Shown: positions 46,232 to 55,264 of the stretch, piece by piece
Layout: each line of letters opens with the position of its first letter
Position numbering within the stretch: the first letter of the stretch is position 1
Position numbers and translations under genes: made by a program
Assembly (NCBI GenBank): GCA_002435755.1
Contig: DIYH01000022.1
Span: 95,530-159,529, forward strand
DNA: 64,000 nt
DNA from: Flammeovirgaceae bacterium UBA6059
GTDB taxonomy: Bacteria; Bacteroidota; Bacteroidia; Cytophagales; Cyclobacteriaceae
Direction: 5' to 3'
The notes under the pieces: model-generated
The model's input: the letters and a program-made list of their open reading frames with translations, nothing else
Database searches by the model: none
Told to the model about the DNA's origin: nothing

Positions 46232-47266
46232 ATGAAAATACTCCTTATCTCCTTCATAATAGCTTTCGTTGCTTCTACACCTCCAAAAGTCTCATTCAAT
46301 GTATTGGACGCTGGCACTGACGCTACCTTAATCGCCATAAGCAAAACTTCGAAAGCCTTATGGATCAGTGGAACAAAAGGCACAATTATCAAGTCCTCAG
46401 ATGATGGCACTAACTGGTCAGATAATCTATGGAAAGGCCCAGACTCTCTGCAGTTCAGAGATGTCCATGCTTTTGATGATGAAAAGGCTTTGGTTATGAG
46501 CATCGGATCAGGTGCATCCTCTCAAATCTTCTCGACCGAAGATGGCGGAAACTCATGGTCACAGACTTATCAAATGCAACACCCGGATGGTTTCCTGGAC
46601 TGTATGGGTTTTTGGGATGAGCAGAGAGGCATTGCCTATGGAGACGCTTTTGATGGTTACCCATTTATCCTGACAACTACGGACGGGGGACAAAGCTGGG
46701 AACGTGTTTTGCCAAAATATCTCCCTACAGCACTTGAAGGTGAAGGCGGTTTCGCTTCTAGTGGTACTTGCGTCACTACCGGAAAAGGTGGGTACGCCTG
46801 GATAGGCACAGGGAATGGTCGCAAAGCAAGGGTCTTGATCTCCTCAGACTATGGGAAAAGCTGGCAAGTTACGGGCAGTCCTTTAGTTTCGGGTGAGGCA
46901 GCTGGTATTACATCAATTGACTTTTTAGAAGATGGAGTGGGCTTTATTACGGGTGGTGATCTTACCAGAATGAAAGAATACACAGACAACTGCGCTATAA
47001 CAAACGATTTCGGTAAGACGTGGGAGCTGGTTTCCAAGCCGGTCACCAAAGGAGCATTATATGGTTTAAGCCTCTCTAAGGTAGATGAGGAAAACTTGCT
47101 TTTCGTATGTGGTCCAAATGGGATTGACTTCACTCTTGATCATGGCAGATCATGGACCCTGCTGGATACTGCTAACTACTGGACAGTCCATCTTGATTCC
47201 GACAGATCTACTGGCTGGGCAGCTGGAAAGAACGGTAGGATCATTCGGATAAGCGTCCGACAGTAA
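46232..47266 (+). CDS. Exported YCF48/BNR-repeat beta-propeller protein
   Basis: Protein of 344 residues with a short signal (MKILLISFIIAFVAST). Repeating units show S-x-D-x-G-x-x-W Asp-box motifs: SSDDGTNWS, STEDGGNSWSQTYQM, TTTDGGQSWERV, SSDYGKSWQV, TNDFGKTWELV and TLDHGRSWTLL, about one every 50 residues. That gives a six- to seven-bladed propeller like YCF48 photosystem assembly factors or sialidase-type BNR proteins. No catalytic residues recognised. I place the start at 46232; the open frame reaching 45986 lies inside the glycosyltransferase gene. Confidence 0.8.
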   Translation: MKILLISFIIAFVASTPPKVSFNVLDAGTDATLIAISKTSKALWISGTKGTIIKSSDDGTNWSDNLWKGPDSLQFRDVHAFDDEKALVMSIGSGASSQIFSTEDGGNSWSQTYQMQHPDGFLDCMGFWDEQRGIAYGDAFDGYPFILTTTDGGQSWERVLPKYLPTALEGEGGFASSGTCVTTGKGGYAWIGTGNGRKARVLISSDYGKSWQVTGSPLVSGEAAGITSIDFLEDGVGFITGGDLTRMKEYTDNCAITNDFGKTWELVSKPVTKGALYGLSLSKVDEENLLFVCGPNGIDFTLDHGRSWTLLDTANYWTVHLDSDRSTGWAAGKNGRIIRISVRQ

Positions 47267-47309
47267 CCTTTGAAAAGCTTTCTGAGAAGGTGAAGAAGGC
47301 TTGATTCAC

Positions 47310-47317
47310 TAACTTTG
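47310..47317 (+). promoter_or_regulatory. -7 promoter box TAACTTTG before hemB
   Basis: Exact TAnnTTTG match ending six bases before the hemB ATG (47324). The same box-to-ATG distance is seen at the TPR pseudokinase gene. No TTG lies at a normal -33 distance. A transcript from here would be nearly leaderless. Confidence 0.4.
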
Positions 47318-47323
47318 GAGCTT

Positions 47324-48295
47324 ATGAGAAGGCCCAGAAGAAATCGCAAGTCACCTATTATAAGATCTATGGTTGAGGAGACCCGTCTCTCCAAAAAAGA
47401 CTTCATCTACCCGCTGTTTATCATTGAAGGCAAATCGCAAAAAATAGAAGTGAGCTCTATGCCAGGTATCTACCGGTGGAGTAGCGATTTGCTGATAGGC
47501 GAGATAGAAGATTGCCTCAACATTGGGATCAAGACTTTTGCGCTCTTTCCTGCCATAGATGACGGCCTTAAGGATAAAATGGCAACTGAGAGCCTCAATC
47601 ATGAAGGTCTATATCTCTCCACCATCCGCGATATCAAAGACAAGTTGCCAGAAGCTTGTCTGATGACTGATGTAGCCATGGACCCTTACAGCAGTGATGG
47701 TCATGATGGTATCGTGCAAGACGGTGAGATACTCAATGATGAGACTCTGGAAGTGCTTGGTGATATGGCAGTTGCACAGGCTGAGGCAGGAGCTGACATC
47801 ATAGGACCATCGGATATGATGGATGGACGTGTCGGTCACATCAGAGAAGAGCTCGACGATGCTGACTATACCAATGTTTCGATTATGGCATATACGGCCA
47901 AATACGCCAGCGCTTTCTATGGGCCATTTAGAGATGCGCTGGATTCAGCACCGAAAGCCGGGGATAAGAAAACCTATCAAATGGACCCGGCCAATCAGCG
48001 AGAGGCGATCATAGAAGCTGACCTTGATTTTGATGAAGGTGCTGACTTCCTTATGGTCAAACCAGCCCTGGCCTATCTTGATGTAATCAAACTCCTCAAA
48101 GAGGAATATGAAATCCCGATAGCGGCTTATAATGTAAGTGGTGAATATGCAATGATCAAGGCCGCTTCTGAGAAGGGTTGGCTAGATGGAGAGAAAGCTA
48201 TGCTCGAATCGCTATTAAGTATTAAGCGTGCAGGTGCCAGTATTATCTTGAGCTACTTCGCCAAGGAGTATGCCATGCTAAACCAAAGCAGCTAA
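47324..48295 (+). CDS. hemB: Delta-aminolevulinic acid dehydratase (porphobilinogen synthase)
   Basis: Condenses two 5-aminolevulinate molecules to porphobilinogen, an early step of haem synthesis; 323 residues. The two active-site Lys are in YTAKYASAFYGPFRDA and DFLMVKPALAYLDV (Schiff base). The metal loop reads DVAMDPYSSDGHDGIV, without the three Cys of the zinc enzymes, so this is the Mg-type. I start at the ATG 47324 (MRRPRRNRKSP, the usual opening) rather than the TTG at 47315. The 3' end overlaps the convergent Uma2 gene by 18 bases. Confidence 0.96.
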   Translation: MRRPRRNRKSPIIRSMVEETRLSKKDFIYPLFIIEGKSQKIEVSSMPGIYRWSSDLLIGEIEDCLNIGIKTFALFPAIDDGLKDKMATESLNHEGLYLSTIRDIKDKLPEACLMTDVAMDPYSSDGHDGIVQDGEILNDETLEVLGDMAVAQAEAGADIIGPSDMMDGRVGHIREELDDADYTNVSIMAYTAKYASAFYGPFRDALDSAPKAGDKKTYQMDPANQREAIIEADLDFDEGADFLMVKPALAYLDVIKLLKEEYEIPIAAYNVSGEYAMIKAASEKGWLDGEKAMLESLLSIKRAGASIILSYFAKEYAMLNQSS

Positions 48296-48856
48296 GTTCA
48301 GTTCAAAACCTGTAACTACTTCATTAGCGATCAAAACGTCATCAAAGGAGTCAACCGTTCGCAGTTCTTGCCTTTTGCTATAGACCCAGGCCTTTTGGTC
48401 TATAGTATCTATTAACCAGCCAAGTAACACGCCATTCTCAAGCCACTCATTCATTTTCTTCTTTAACACAGAAATCTGATCTGTTCTTGACCTTATTTCA
48501 ATAATGAAATCTGGTGCTATAGGAGGAAATTTTTCCTGATTCTCTTGACTTAAATCATGCCATCTTGAGTTGGATACCCACGCCAAATCTGCAGGCCTCA
48601 TCGAACCGTCTTCCAAAAGAAACCCGCCTGAAAAATCGAATACTACTCCAGTTTTATCCTTAGTGTTCCAGTTAAAAAACATGGCTGTAACAGCAGCGTT
48701 GATGATTGAAGACTGTCCTCCAGCAGGTGACATTATGATGATGTTTCCTTGTTTGTCCCGCTCAATGTTTGACTCTCTGTTTGACGAGCAGAGCTCAAAG
48801 AGTTGATCATCAGTCAGAGTGATAGTATCTGGTACATTAAGCGTGAAAAATGACAT
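48278..48856 (-). CDS. Uma2-family (DUF820) PD-(D/E)XK nuclease-like protein
   Basis: Protein of 192 residues with the restriction-endonuclease-like fold. Family blocks: LTDDQLFELCSSNRESNIE, GGQSSIINAAVTAMFFNWN, MRPADLAWVSNSRW, then the catalytic region PDFIIEIRSRTDQISVLKKK, with Asp and Glu-x-Arg/Lys residues, and VLLGWLIDTIDQKAWVY. Uma2 proteins are numerous in cyanobacteria and scattered in Bacteroidota, with no settled role. Its 3' end overlaps hemB by 18 bases on the opposite strand, and the GroES-like gene lies eight bases upstream. Confidence 0.85.
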   Translation of the reverse strand: MSFFTLNVPDTITLTDDQLFELCSSNRESNIERDKQGNIIIMSPAGGQSSIINAAVTAMFFNWNTKDKTGVVFDFSGGFLLEDGSMRPADLAWVSNSRWHDLSQENQEKFPPIAPDFIIEIRSRTDQISVLKKKMNEWLENGVLLGWLIDTIDQKAWVYSKRQELRTVDSFDDVLIANEVVTGFELNLAALV

Positions 48857-48864
48857 AAGTGAAT

Positions 48865-49245
48865 TTAATCAAATAAATCCTCTTCCCTTTCTACCATCAG
48901 AATGGAAGACTGGGGTACGATAAAGTATTTTTCGTTCTGATACTGGATCTCATAAGCACCAGTTTGGAGAAAAACTGCCAGGTCACCCTCTTGTACTTGA
49001 AGCGGCACATATTTTACTTTTTCTTCTTCGGCCTTCCAGGGTTCGTCATTTTCGATAGGAAGTGGTATAGGATAACCAGGGCCAGCTTTTACGACATAGC
49101 CATATTGCACCTTTTCTTTTTCCTTCACTCCTGGAGGGAGAAATAATCCACTTTCAGTTTTTTCAGAAGGTTTTCTGGGCTTCACCAAAAGGCGGTCCCC
49201 TACTACTATGATATTCTTGAGTTTATTATCAGCCGTCAATTCCAT
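48865..49245 (-). CDS. GroES-like co-chaperonin homologue
   Basis: Protein of 126 residues with the Cpn10 fold: IIVVGDRLLVKPRKPSE opening, mobile-loop equivalent TESGLFLPPGVKEKEKVQYG, GYVVKAGPG, then LQVQEGDLAVFLQTGAYE and YFIVPQSSILMVERE. It is about 30 residues longer than true GroES because of an inserted charged segment (PIPLPIENDEPWKAEEEK). No groEL is adjacent, so this is a solitary paralogue, possibly serving another chaperone or none. The housekeeping groES is expected elsewhere. Confidence 0.8.
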   Translation of the reverse strand: MELTADNKLKNIIVVGDRLLVKPRKPSEKTESGLFLPPGVKEKEKVQYGYVVKAGPGYPIPLPIENDEPWKAEEEKVKYVPLQVQEGDLAVFLQTGAYEIQYQNEKYFIVPQSSILMVEREEDLFD

Positions 49246-49335
49246 AAATCTAGCTCTTCACTTTGGGTCGCAAAAGTAGCATCTACTTTGCCAAGCTTCA
49301 ACGGTTAATCCAACAGACTTGTTTATAGCTACTAT

Positions 49336-50673
49336 TTATCCATCAGATGAACGATCCAACAGTCTCTGATCCAATTGCTTAGAGGCTTTGGCACCAAGCT
49401 TCTTAAGCTTGTCTATACGACCGATCAAATTTCCTGTTCCCTCAGTTAGCTTATTCATAGCAGCATCATAATTGTCTTTAGTCTGCTTGAGGCTACCTCC
49501 AACCTTGATCAAGTCTCTCGTAAAGCCATCAAACTTATCATATAAAGCTCCGGCCTGTCGCGCTATCTCAAGTGCATTCTTGTTCTGTAAGTCTTGTTTC
49601 CAGATATAAGAGATAGTTCTCAAGGTCGCTAGCAATGTGGTAGTTGAAACTAATACAATATTCTTCTCAAGAGCTCTTTCATACAGGTTGATATCCTCTC
49701 GCAATGCCATGGTGAGCGCCGGTTCATTAGCCACGAACATCATCACATAATCCGGTTGTGTGATATCGTAGAGGTTTTGATAATTGCGTTCTCCAAGTGT
49801 CTTGATATGCGCGTTGATACTATCCAAATGCATCTTCAAAAACCTCCCCTGCTCTATCTCGTCATCAGTATCAAAATAGTTAGAATAGGCTGTCAATGAC
49901 ACCTTCGAGTCAAGGACCAGCGTCTTATCATCTGGTAATTTGATGATGTAATCCAAACGCTGATTTGATCCATCTTCAGTCTTAAAGTTCTTTTCTTTAT
50001 AGTAGTGGACATCCTTTTGCAAACCTGCTCGCTCAAGGATGGTCTCAAGTTGCATCTCACCCCAGTTACCCTGCTTCTTACTATCACCTTTCAAAGCCTT
50101 GGTAAGATTTTCAGCTTCCTTGGTGATTTGAATATTCAGCTCTTTAAGATTGGTGATTTGCTCTTTCAATGAGCTATTCCAGTGCAAGCTCTCCTTACTT
50201 GTTTTTTCTACCTTTTCCTCAAACTTCTCAATTCGTTCTTTCAGTGGATTGAGCAGATCACCAATGTTCGACTTATTCTGCTCGGTAAATTTTTTACTCT
50301 TTTCTTCAAATATTTCGTTTGCCAGGTTTTTGAACTCTACCGAGAATTTGGCTTGAAGCTCAGAAAGCTCTTGCTTTTGCTCCTTCAACTTCTGTTCAAG
50401 ATTCTTATGCTCCGCTGTGATACTAGCCTTTTGGTTTCCTAGCTGAAATGACTTTTCACGTTCTTCTTTCAACTCTACTCCCATCGCAGCGATCTGCTCA
50501 ACTTGCCTTTGTTGTTGTTCCTGGGCTATAGCCAATTGTGTCTTCGCCTCCGAGAGTTCATTCACGGTAGTAGAGTCGTCCTTTTTGACTATTGTGAGCT
50601 TTGCCACCAAATATCCAATTACCACACCAGTCAACAAACCAATAACCAATAGGCTGATTTCTAATCCCTCCAT
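49336..50673 (-). CDS. rmuC: DNA recombination protein RmuC
   Basis: Protein of 445 residues that limits recombination at inverted repeats in E. coli. One N-terminal membrane helix (about 7-25), a long coiled coil (about 35-200), then the PD-(D/E)XK-like nuclease domain: KKQGNWGEMQLETILERAGL, YIIKLPDDKTLVLDSKVSLT, with the DSK catalytic motif. The C-terminus is helical. Divergent from the NRDE gene, 93 bases away. Confidence 0.92.
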   Translation of the reverse strand: MEGLEISLLVIGLLTGVVIGYLVAKLTIVKKDDSTTVNELSEAKTQLAIAQEQQQRQVEQIAAMGVELKEEREKSFQLGNQKASITAEHKNLEQKLKEQKQELSELQAKFSVEFKNLANEIFEEKSKKFTEQNKSNIGDLLNPLKERIEKFEEKVEKTSKESLHWNSSLKEQITNLKELNIQITKEAENLTKALKGDSKKQGNWGEMQLETILERAGLQKDVHYYKEKNFKTEDGSNQRLDYIIKLPDDKTLVLDSKVSLTAYSNYFDTDDEIEQGRFLKMHLDSINAHIKTLGERNYQNLYDITQPDYVMMFVANEPALTMALREDINLYERALEKNIVLVSTTTLLATLRTISYIWKQDLQNKNALEIARQAGALYDKFDGFTRDLIKVGGSLKQTKDNYDAAMNKLTEGTGNLIGRIDKLKKLGAKASKQLDQRLLDRSSDG

Positions 50674-50766
50674 AAATCAAAACTAATCAAAATAGGAGGG
50701 CTGTATGTGGCATCAACATCCAATTTATCCGGTAGATAAGAATGGTTTATTCTGTACTTTCGTCCT

Positions 50767-51528
50767 ATGTGCCTGATCACTTTTGCTTGGCAATATCACG
50801 AGGAGTATCCACTAATAGTATTGGCTAATAGGGACGAGTTTTACAAGCGACCTACAGCAACTGCAGAATACTGGAAAGACTATCCCAACATCTTGGCTGG
50901 TAGAGATCTCGAAGCTGGCGGAACATGGATGGGGGTTGCTAAAGGAGGTCGATGGAGTGCATTGACTAACTACAGAGACCTTAGCAATATCATCCCGGAT
51001 GCACCATCAAGAGGCGCACTCACTACAGACTTTCTAAAATCCTACCTAAGTCCAAAAGAGTACTTAAGCTCCGTCAAGCAATCTCAAAAAAACTACAATG
51101 GCTATAACTTGCTGGTAGGTGATCGACATAAGCTTTATTATCACAACAACATCAATCATGAGATTATAAAAATCACTCCGGGCATCTACGGGCTCAGTAA
51201 TAGTCTTTTGAACACCTCCTGGCCGAAGGTCGAGCACGCTAAGCAAAAATTAAAAAATGCCTTGCTCTCAACTGATCTGGATATCCCGACACTTATTGAT
51301 ATCATGATCGATCATGACATTGCTCCTGATGATCAGCTTCCTTCCACTGGTGTCCCCTATGAATGGGAAAAGGCCCTTTCAGCTATGTACATTACCAGTC
51401 CTGAGTACGGCACCTCAATCACAACGGTCATGCAACTACACCGAAGCGGCAGGTTTGATTTTGTTGAGCAATCGCATGCTGTTGGTGGAAAGAGGTCCGT
51501 GAAAAAAACATACAAATTGACATTTTAA
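50767..51528 (+). CDS. NRDE-family (TANGO2-like) protein
   Basis: Protein of 253 residues starting MCLITFAWQ, where Cys2 could become an N-terminal nucleophile as in Ntn hydrolases, followed by the name-giving NRDEFYKRPT. Also seen: GRDLEAGGTWMGVAKGGRW, ALTNYRD and GIYGLSNSLLNTSWPKV, all family marks. TANGO2 homologues are linked to haem handling in eukaryotes, but the bacterial role is unknown. A near-consensus -7 box (TACTTTCG) ends four bases before the ATG. Confidence 0.85.
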   Translation: MCLITFAWQYHEEYPLIVLANRDEFYKRPTATAEYWKDYPNILAGRDLEAGGTWMGVAKGGRWSALTNYRDLSNIIPDAPSRGALTTDFLKSYLSPKEYLSSVKQSQKNYNGYNLLVGDRHKLYYHNNINHEIIKITPGIYGLSNSLLNTSWPKVEHAKQKLKNALLSTDLDIPTLIDIMIDHDIAPDDQLPSTGVPYEWEKALSAMYITSPEYGTSITTVMQLHRSGRFDFVEQSHAVGGKRSVKKTYKLTF

Positions 51529-51564
51529 GTCAATAATCCATATCTTCAAAGAAATAATACAATC

Positions 51565-52041
51565 ATGAAAGGTGTAAAACTGTCTTTTTTGTGCTCAGTG
51601 CTTGCTGGGATGATATTCATTTCCGGTTGCGGAGAAGACGATCCACTGGAGTCCATCTCTCTCAGTGGACAGATCGATGGAGAACCCTGGTCTATGAAGC
51701 ATGGTAAAGCTGAAGTAGAAGACTTTGACACAAGAATTTCTTCTTTCTTTTTCTCAGCCGAAAGTGACGAACCAAATCCATGTGAAATCATCTTCTCAAG
51801 CCTTAGAAGTATAGAAGCAAGTTTACCAAAAGAACCAGGGACTTATTCGTTACCTTTCAAGAACCAACGAGAATCAGTGACTTTTATACTTACTGATGGT
51901 ACTTCTCATATAAGCCAAAGTGGTCAGGTGGTCATTAGCTCCGTCACGGGATCTGTTGTTTCAGGGACTATGACAGCAAGGTTTGATGACAGCAACTTCG
52001 TCGAGGGAAGTTTTGCACTTCAGGTATGTACTGACGAGTAG
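51565..52041 (+). CDS. Lipoprotein, function unknown
   Basis: Protein of 158 residues with a lipoprotein signal ending ISGC (Cys near 21) and an acidic +2 region (GEDDPLES). The mature part shows SLSGQIDGEPWSMKHGKAEV, an opening shared by many small Bacteroidota lipoproteins with a beta-sandwich, and a regular strand pattern ending FVEGSFALQVC. A DUF6252-like assignment is possible but not certain. It converges on gcvP (33-base gap) and follows the NRDE gene by 36 bases. Confidence 0.65.
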   Translation: MKGVKLSFLCSVLAGMIFISGCGEDDPLESISLSGQIDGEPWSMKHGKAEVEDFDTRISSFFFSAESDEPNPCEIIFSSLRSIEASLPKEPGTYSLPFKNQRESVTFILTDGTSHISQSGQVVISSVTGSVVSGTMTARFDDSNFVEGSFALQVCTDE

Positions 52042-52074
52042 AGCAAAGCTCCAATCCTACCTTTCTTTGATAGA

Positions 52075-54969
52075 CTAGTTTTCTGCTGCTATTTCGGCGT
52101 ATTCCTCTACTGGAATACAACTACACATCAAATTTCGGTCACCATATGCGCTATCGATTCGGCTAACACTTGGCCAAAACTTGTTTCCCTTTATTTCGGG
52201 AAGAGGAAATACTGCCTTTTCTCGAGAATAAGGAAGTTCCCAATTTTCTACCAGGGCTACATTTTGCGTATGAGGTGCATTTTTTAGCACATTGTTTTCC
52301 TTGTCAGCAATCCCTTGCTGTACTTCTTCAATCTCAGCCCTGATCTGAATTAAAGCCTCACAGAAACGGTCAAGCTCAGTAACAGACTCACTCTCAGTAG
52401 GCTCTATCATCATAGTTCCAGCCACTGGGAAACTGACTGTTGGAGCATGGAAGCCATAGTCCATGAGACGCTTGGCAATATCCTCCACCTCTATACCAGC
52501 CGCCTTATATTCGCGACAGTCAATGATCATCTCATGAGCACTACGGTCATTCTTGCCAGTATAGAGTACTTTATAAAATCCTTCGAGTTTAGACTTGATA
52601 TAGTTGGCGTTCAGAATAGCGAGCTTGGTAGCATTAGTCAAGCCTTCAGCTCCCATCATTGCGATGTAAGCATATGAGATGGTAAGGATACTTGCACTTC
52701 CAAAGGGTGCAGCTGATATCCCCGAGATGGCTTGATCCCCTCCGGTCCTGACACTTACATTTCCCGGTAGGAAAGGTGCCAAGTGTGCCGCCACACCGAT
52801 AGGACCCATACCTGGTCCTCCACCACCGTGTGGTATACAAAAAGTCTTATGTAAGTTGAGATGGCACACATCTGCGCCTATCCTGGCCGGGCTAGTAAGG
52901 CCTACTTGTGCGTTCATATTAGCGCCATCCATGTAAACCTGACCCCCATGCTTATGGATAAGCTCGCATATTTCGATGATGGCCTCTTCAAATACACCAT
53001 GTGTTGATGGATAAGTGACCATCAACGCAGCTAGCTGTTCACTGTGCAAGTCGGCTTTTGCCTTAAGGTCCTCCAGATCAATGTTGCCCTGATCATCACA
53101 CCCCACGATCACTACTTTCATACCTGCCATCACAGCAGATGCAGGATTGGTGCCATGGGCAGAAGAGGGGATCAAAGCAATATTGCGATCATGGTCACCT
53201 CGAGACTGATGATAAGCCCTGATCACCATCAGTCCGGAATATTCACCTTGAGCACCAGAGTTGGGCTGCATGGATACAGCATGAAAACCTGTGATCTCCT
53301 TGAGCCACTCTTCCAGGTCATCAACCAATTCTTTGTAGCCCTCTGCCTGATCTATTGGTACAAAAGGATGCAAATTGAACTCTGGCCATGTCACGGGAAT
53401 CATCTCAGTCGTAGCATTGAGCTTCATCGTACATGATCCCAAAGATATCATGGAGTGGACCAATGAGAGGTCCTTATTCTCCAGTCGCTTCATATATCGG
53501 AGCATTTCATGCTCCGAATGATACTTCGAAAACACGGGATGTGTTAGATAATCCGAAGTTCTCTTCAGGGAAGCTGGCACCTCAAAACTAATTCCGTCAG
53601 CTATCTCTCTGACATCAAGCGAGCCCTTTCCTAATGTATCAGAAAAAATATTGACTAGCTGTTGTACATCATTGACAGTTGTCGTCTCGTCCATAGAGAC
53701 ACCCACCGGACCATCTTCAAAATAACGGAAGTTAATTCTTTTCTGCTCCGCACTATTTCTCAACTTCTGGGCTTGATCAATACTAAGGTCAATCTTCAGG
53801 GTGTCGAAATAGGTTTGATTGGACTGATTGATACCAAGTTGAGCAAGCGACTGGTCCAGAAGTTTTGCTAATCCATGTGTACGAAGTGCCATCCTTTTAA
53901 GTCCCTCCTTACCATGATAGACAGCATACATACCAGACATCACAGCCAAAAGTACTTGTGCCGTACATATGTTGGACGTGGCTTTCTCACGTCTGATATG
54001 TTGTTCTCTGGTCTGGAGAGCCATACGATAGGCTGGTTTTCCCTCTTTGTCCTGGGACACACCGATGATCCTACCGGGAATTTGTCTTTTGAATTCCTCA
54101 CGTGTAGCAAAATACGCGGCGTGAGGTCCACCATATCCCATCGGTACACCCAACCTTTGAGAAGTGCCGACCACTACATCAGCGCCCCACTCCCCTGGAG
54201 GCGTATATAGTGTCAATGCCAACAAGTCTGCTGAAACAGCAACAAACACATTATTTTCTTTAGCTGATACTGCAAATGCATTATGATCTGTCAGTTGCCC
54301 ATTGTTATCAGGGTATTGGATAAATACTCCATACAAGTCCGGATCGGTCAAATCAACCTCATTGATATCACCTATAACTAATTCGATCCCTAGAGGCTGA
54401 GAACGTGTCTTGAGAATATCAATGGTCTGGGGGAAAAGCTTATCTGAAACAAAAAGTTTGTTGGCTTTCCTTTTAGGTCCCTTAGTCAGCCCATGAAGCA
54501 TGGTCATGGCTTCTGCAGCTGCTGTACCCTCATCAAGCAATGAAGCATTGGCAATCGGCATACCTGTGAGATCAGTTACGACCGTCTGGAAGTTGATCAA
54601 CGCCTCGAGTCGTCCTTGAGCGATTTCGGCCTGATAGGGTGTATAGGCCGTATACCAACCTGGATTTTCAAGAATATTTCGAAGGATTACTGTGGGGACC
54701 ACACAGTCATAATAACCCTGACCAATGTAGGATTTATACTGCTTGTTTTTTGAGGCTACTTCTTTAAAATGCGTCAAAAACTGAAACTCATTCAACGGTT
54801 CTGGTAGGTCAAGCGAGTTCTTCAGTCTGATTTTAGCTGGTACAGTCTCCTGTATAAGCTGATCAAGACTATCAGCTTTTACAGTAGCCAACATATGCTC
54901 AATATCACCTTGATTAGCACTGTTGTGACGGCTCTCAAAAGTGACACGTTGGGTCAAGTCAATTTTCAT
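52075..54969 (-). CDS. gcvP: Glycine dehydrogenase (glycine cleavage P protein)
   Basis: PLP-dependent decarboxylating subunit of the glycine cleavage system, 964 residues, single-chain form. The N half has IGQGYYDCVVPTVILRNILE and YTPYQAEIAQGRLEALINFQ; the C half has the PLP Lys in HLNLHKTFCIPHGGGGPG, and GSCTMKLNATTEMIPVTW. The C-terminus has WPSVSRIDSAYGDRNLMCSC. I start at 54969 (MKIDLTQRVTFESRHN) because earlier codons (up to 55008) lack family similarity. The T and H protein genes are not in the window. Confidence 0.95.
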   Translation of the reverse strand: MKIDLTQRVTFESRHNSANQGDIEHMLATVKADSLDQLIQETVPAKIRLKNSLDLPEPLNEFQFLTHFKEVASKNKQYKSYIGQGYYDCVVPTVILRNILENPGWYTAYTPYQAEIAQGRLEALINFQTVVTDLTGMPIANASLLDEGTAAAEAMTMLHGLTKGPKRKANKLFVSDKLFPQTIDILKTRSQPLGIELVIGDINEVDLTDPDLYGVFIQYPDNNGQLTDHNAFAVSAKENNVFVAVSADLLALTLYTPPGEWGADVVVGTSQRLGVPMGYGGPHAAYFATREEFKRQIPGRIIGVSQDKEGKPAYRMALQTREQHIRREKATSNICTAQVLLAVMSGMYAVYHGKEGLKRMALRTHGLAKLLDQSLAQLGINQSNQTYFDTLKIDLSIDQAQKLRNSAEQKRINFRYFEDGPVGVSMDETTTVNDVQQLVNIFSDTLGKGSLDVREIADGISFEVPASLKRTSDYLTHPVFSKYHSEHEMLRYMKRLENKDLSLVHSMISLGSCTMKLNATTEMIPVTWPEFNLHPFVPIDQAEGYKELVDDLEEWLKEITGFHAVSMQPNSGAQGEYSGLMVIRAYHQSRGDHDRNIALIPSSAHGTNPASAVMAGMKVVIVGCDDQGNIDLEDLKAKADLHSEQLAALMVTYPSTHGVFEEAIIEICELIHKHGGQVYMDGANMNAQVGLTSPARIGADVCHLNLHKTFCIPHGGGGPGMGPIGVAAHLAPFLPGNVSVRTGGDQAISGISAAPFGSASILTISYAYIAMMGAEGLTNATKLAILNANYIKSKLEGFYKVLYTGKNDRSAHEMIIDCREYKAAGIEVEDIAKRLMDYGFHAPTVSFPVAGTMMIEPTESESVTELDRFCEALIQIRAEIEEVQQGIADKENNVLKNAPHTQNVALVENWELPYSREKAVFPLPEIKGNKFWPSVSRIDSAYGDRNLMCSCIPVEEYAEIAAEN

Positions 54970-55101
54970 CTGGTAATACCGGGGGTTCAGTCCAAAATAA
55001 TCACGCAAAGGTAAATGAAATGTCAGGAAAAAATGTTTGCATTTTTCTCTGAGAAACGGATCTGAAAAGGGATAAATAGGGATCTGAGGAGAGGATAATC
55101 A

Positions 55102-55126
55102 TTGGGGAGACCGTCAGTCTCCCCAA
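55102..55126. terminator. Strong hairpin with T-run between gcvP and the helicase gene
   Basis: TTGGGGAGAC (55102-55111) pairs with GTCTCCCCAA (55117-55126) over ten bases with a five-base loop. On the plus strand GATTTTT follows, which looks like a terminator, yet no plus-strand gene ends here. On the minus strand it lies about 140 bases after the helicase stop, with only a weak T stretch. It may be the helicase terminator read in the minus direction, or the end of an unseen transcript. The rest of the 295-bp gap shows another hairpin near 55029-55046 and no gene. Confidence 0.6.
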
Positions 55127-55264
55127 GATTTTTACAACCAGCTATGGAAAGTGTGACTGTCATGAGACATCCACGTAGCGAAGTAAGGGAATTTTGTATA
55201 ATTAAGAAAATCTTTAGGCGAAATACTTATTCTTTTTTATAGGTAATTCCCCTAACAGTCGCGA

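Noticed and set aside
54970..55264. Glycine riboswitch before gcvP
   Set aside because: No paired aptamer-like structure on the minus strand leading into gcvP; only simple hairpins were found.
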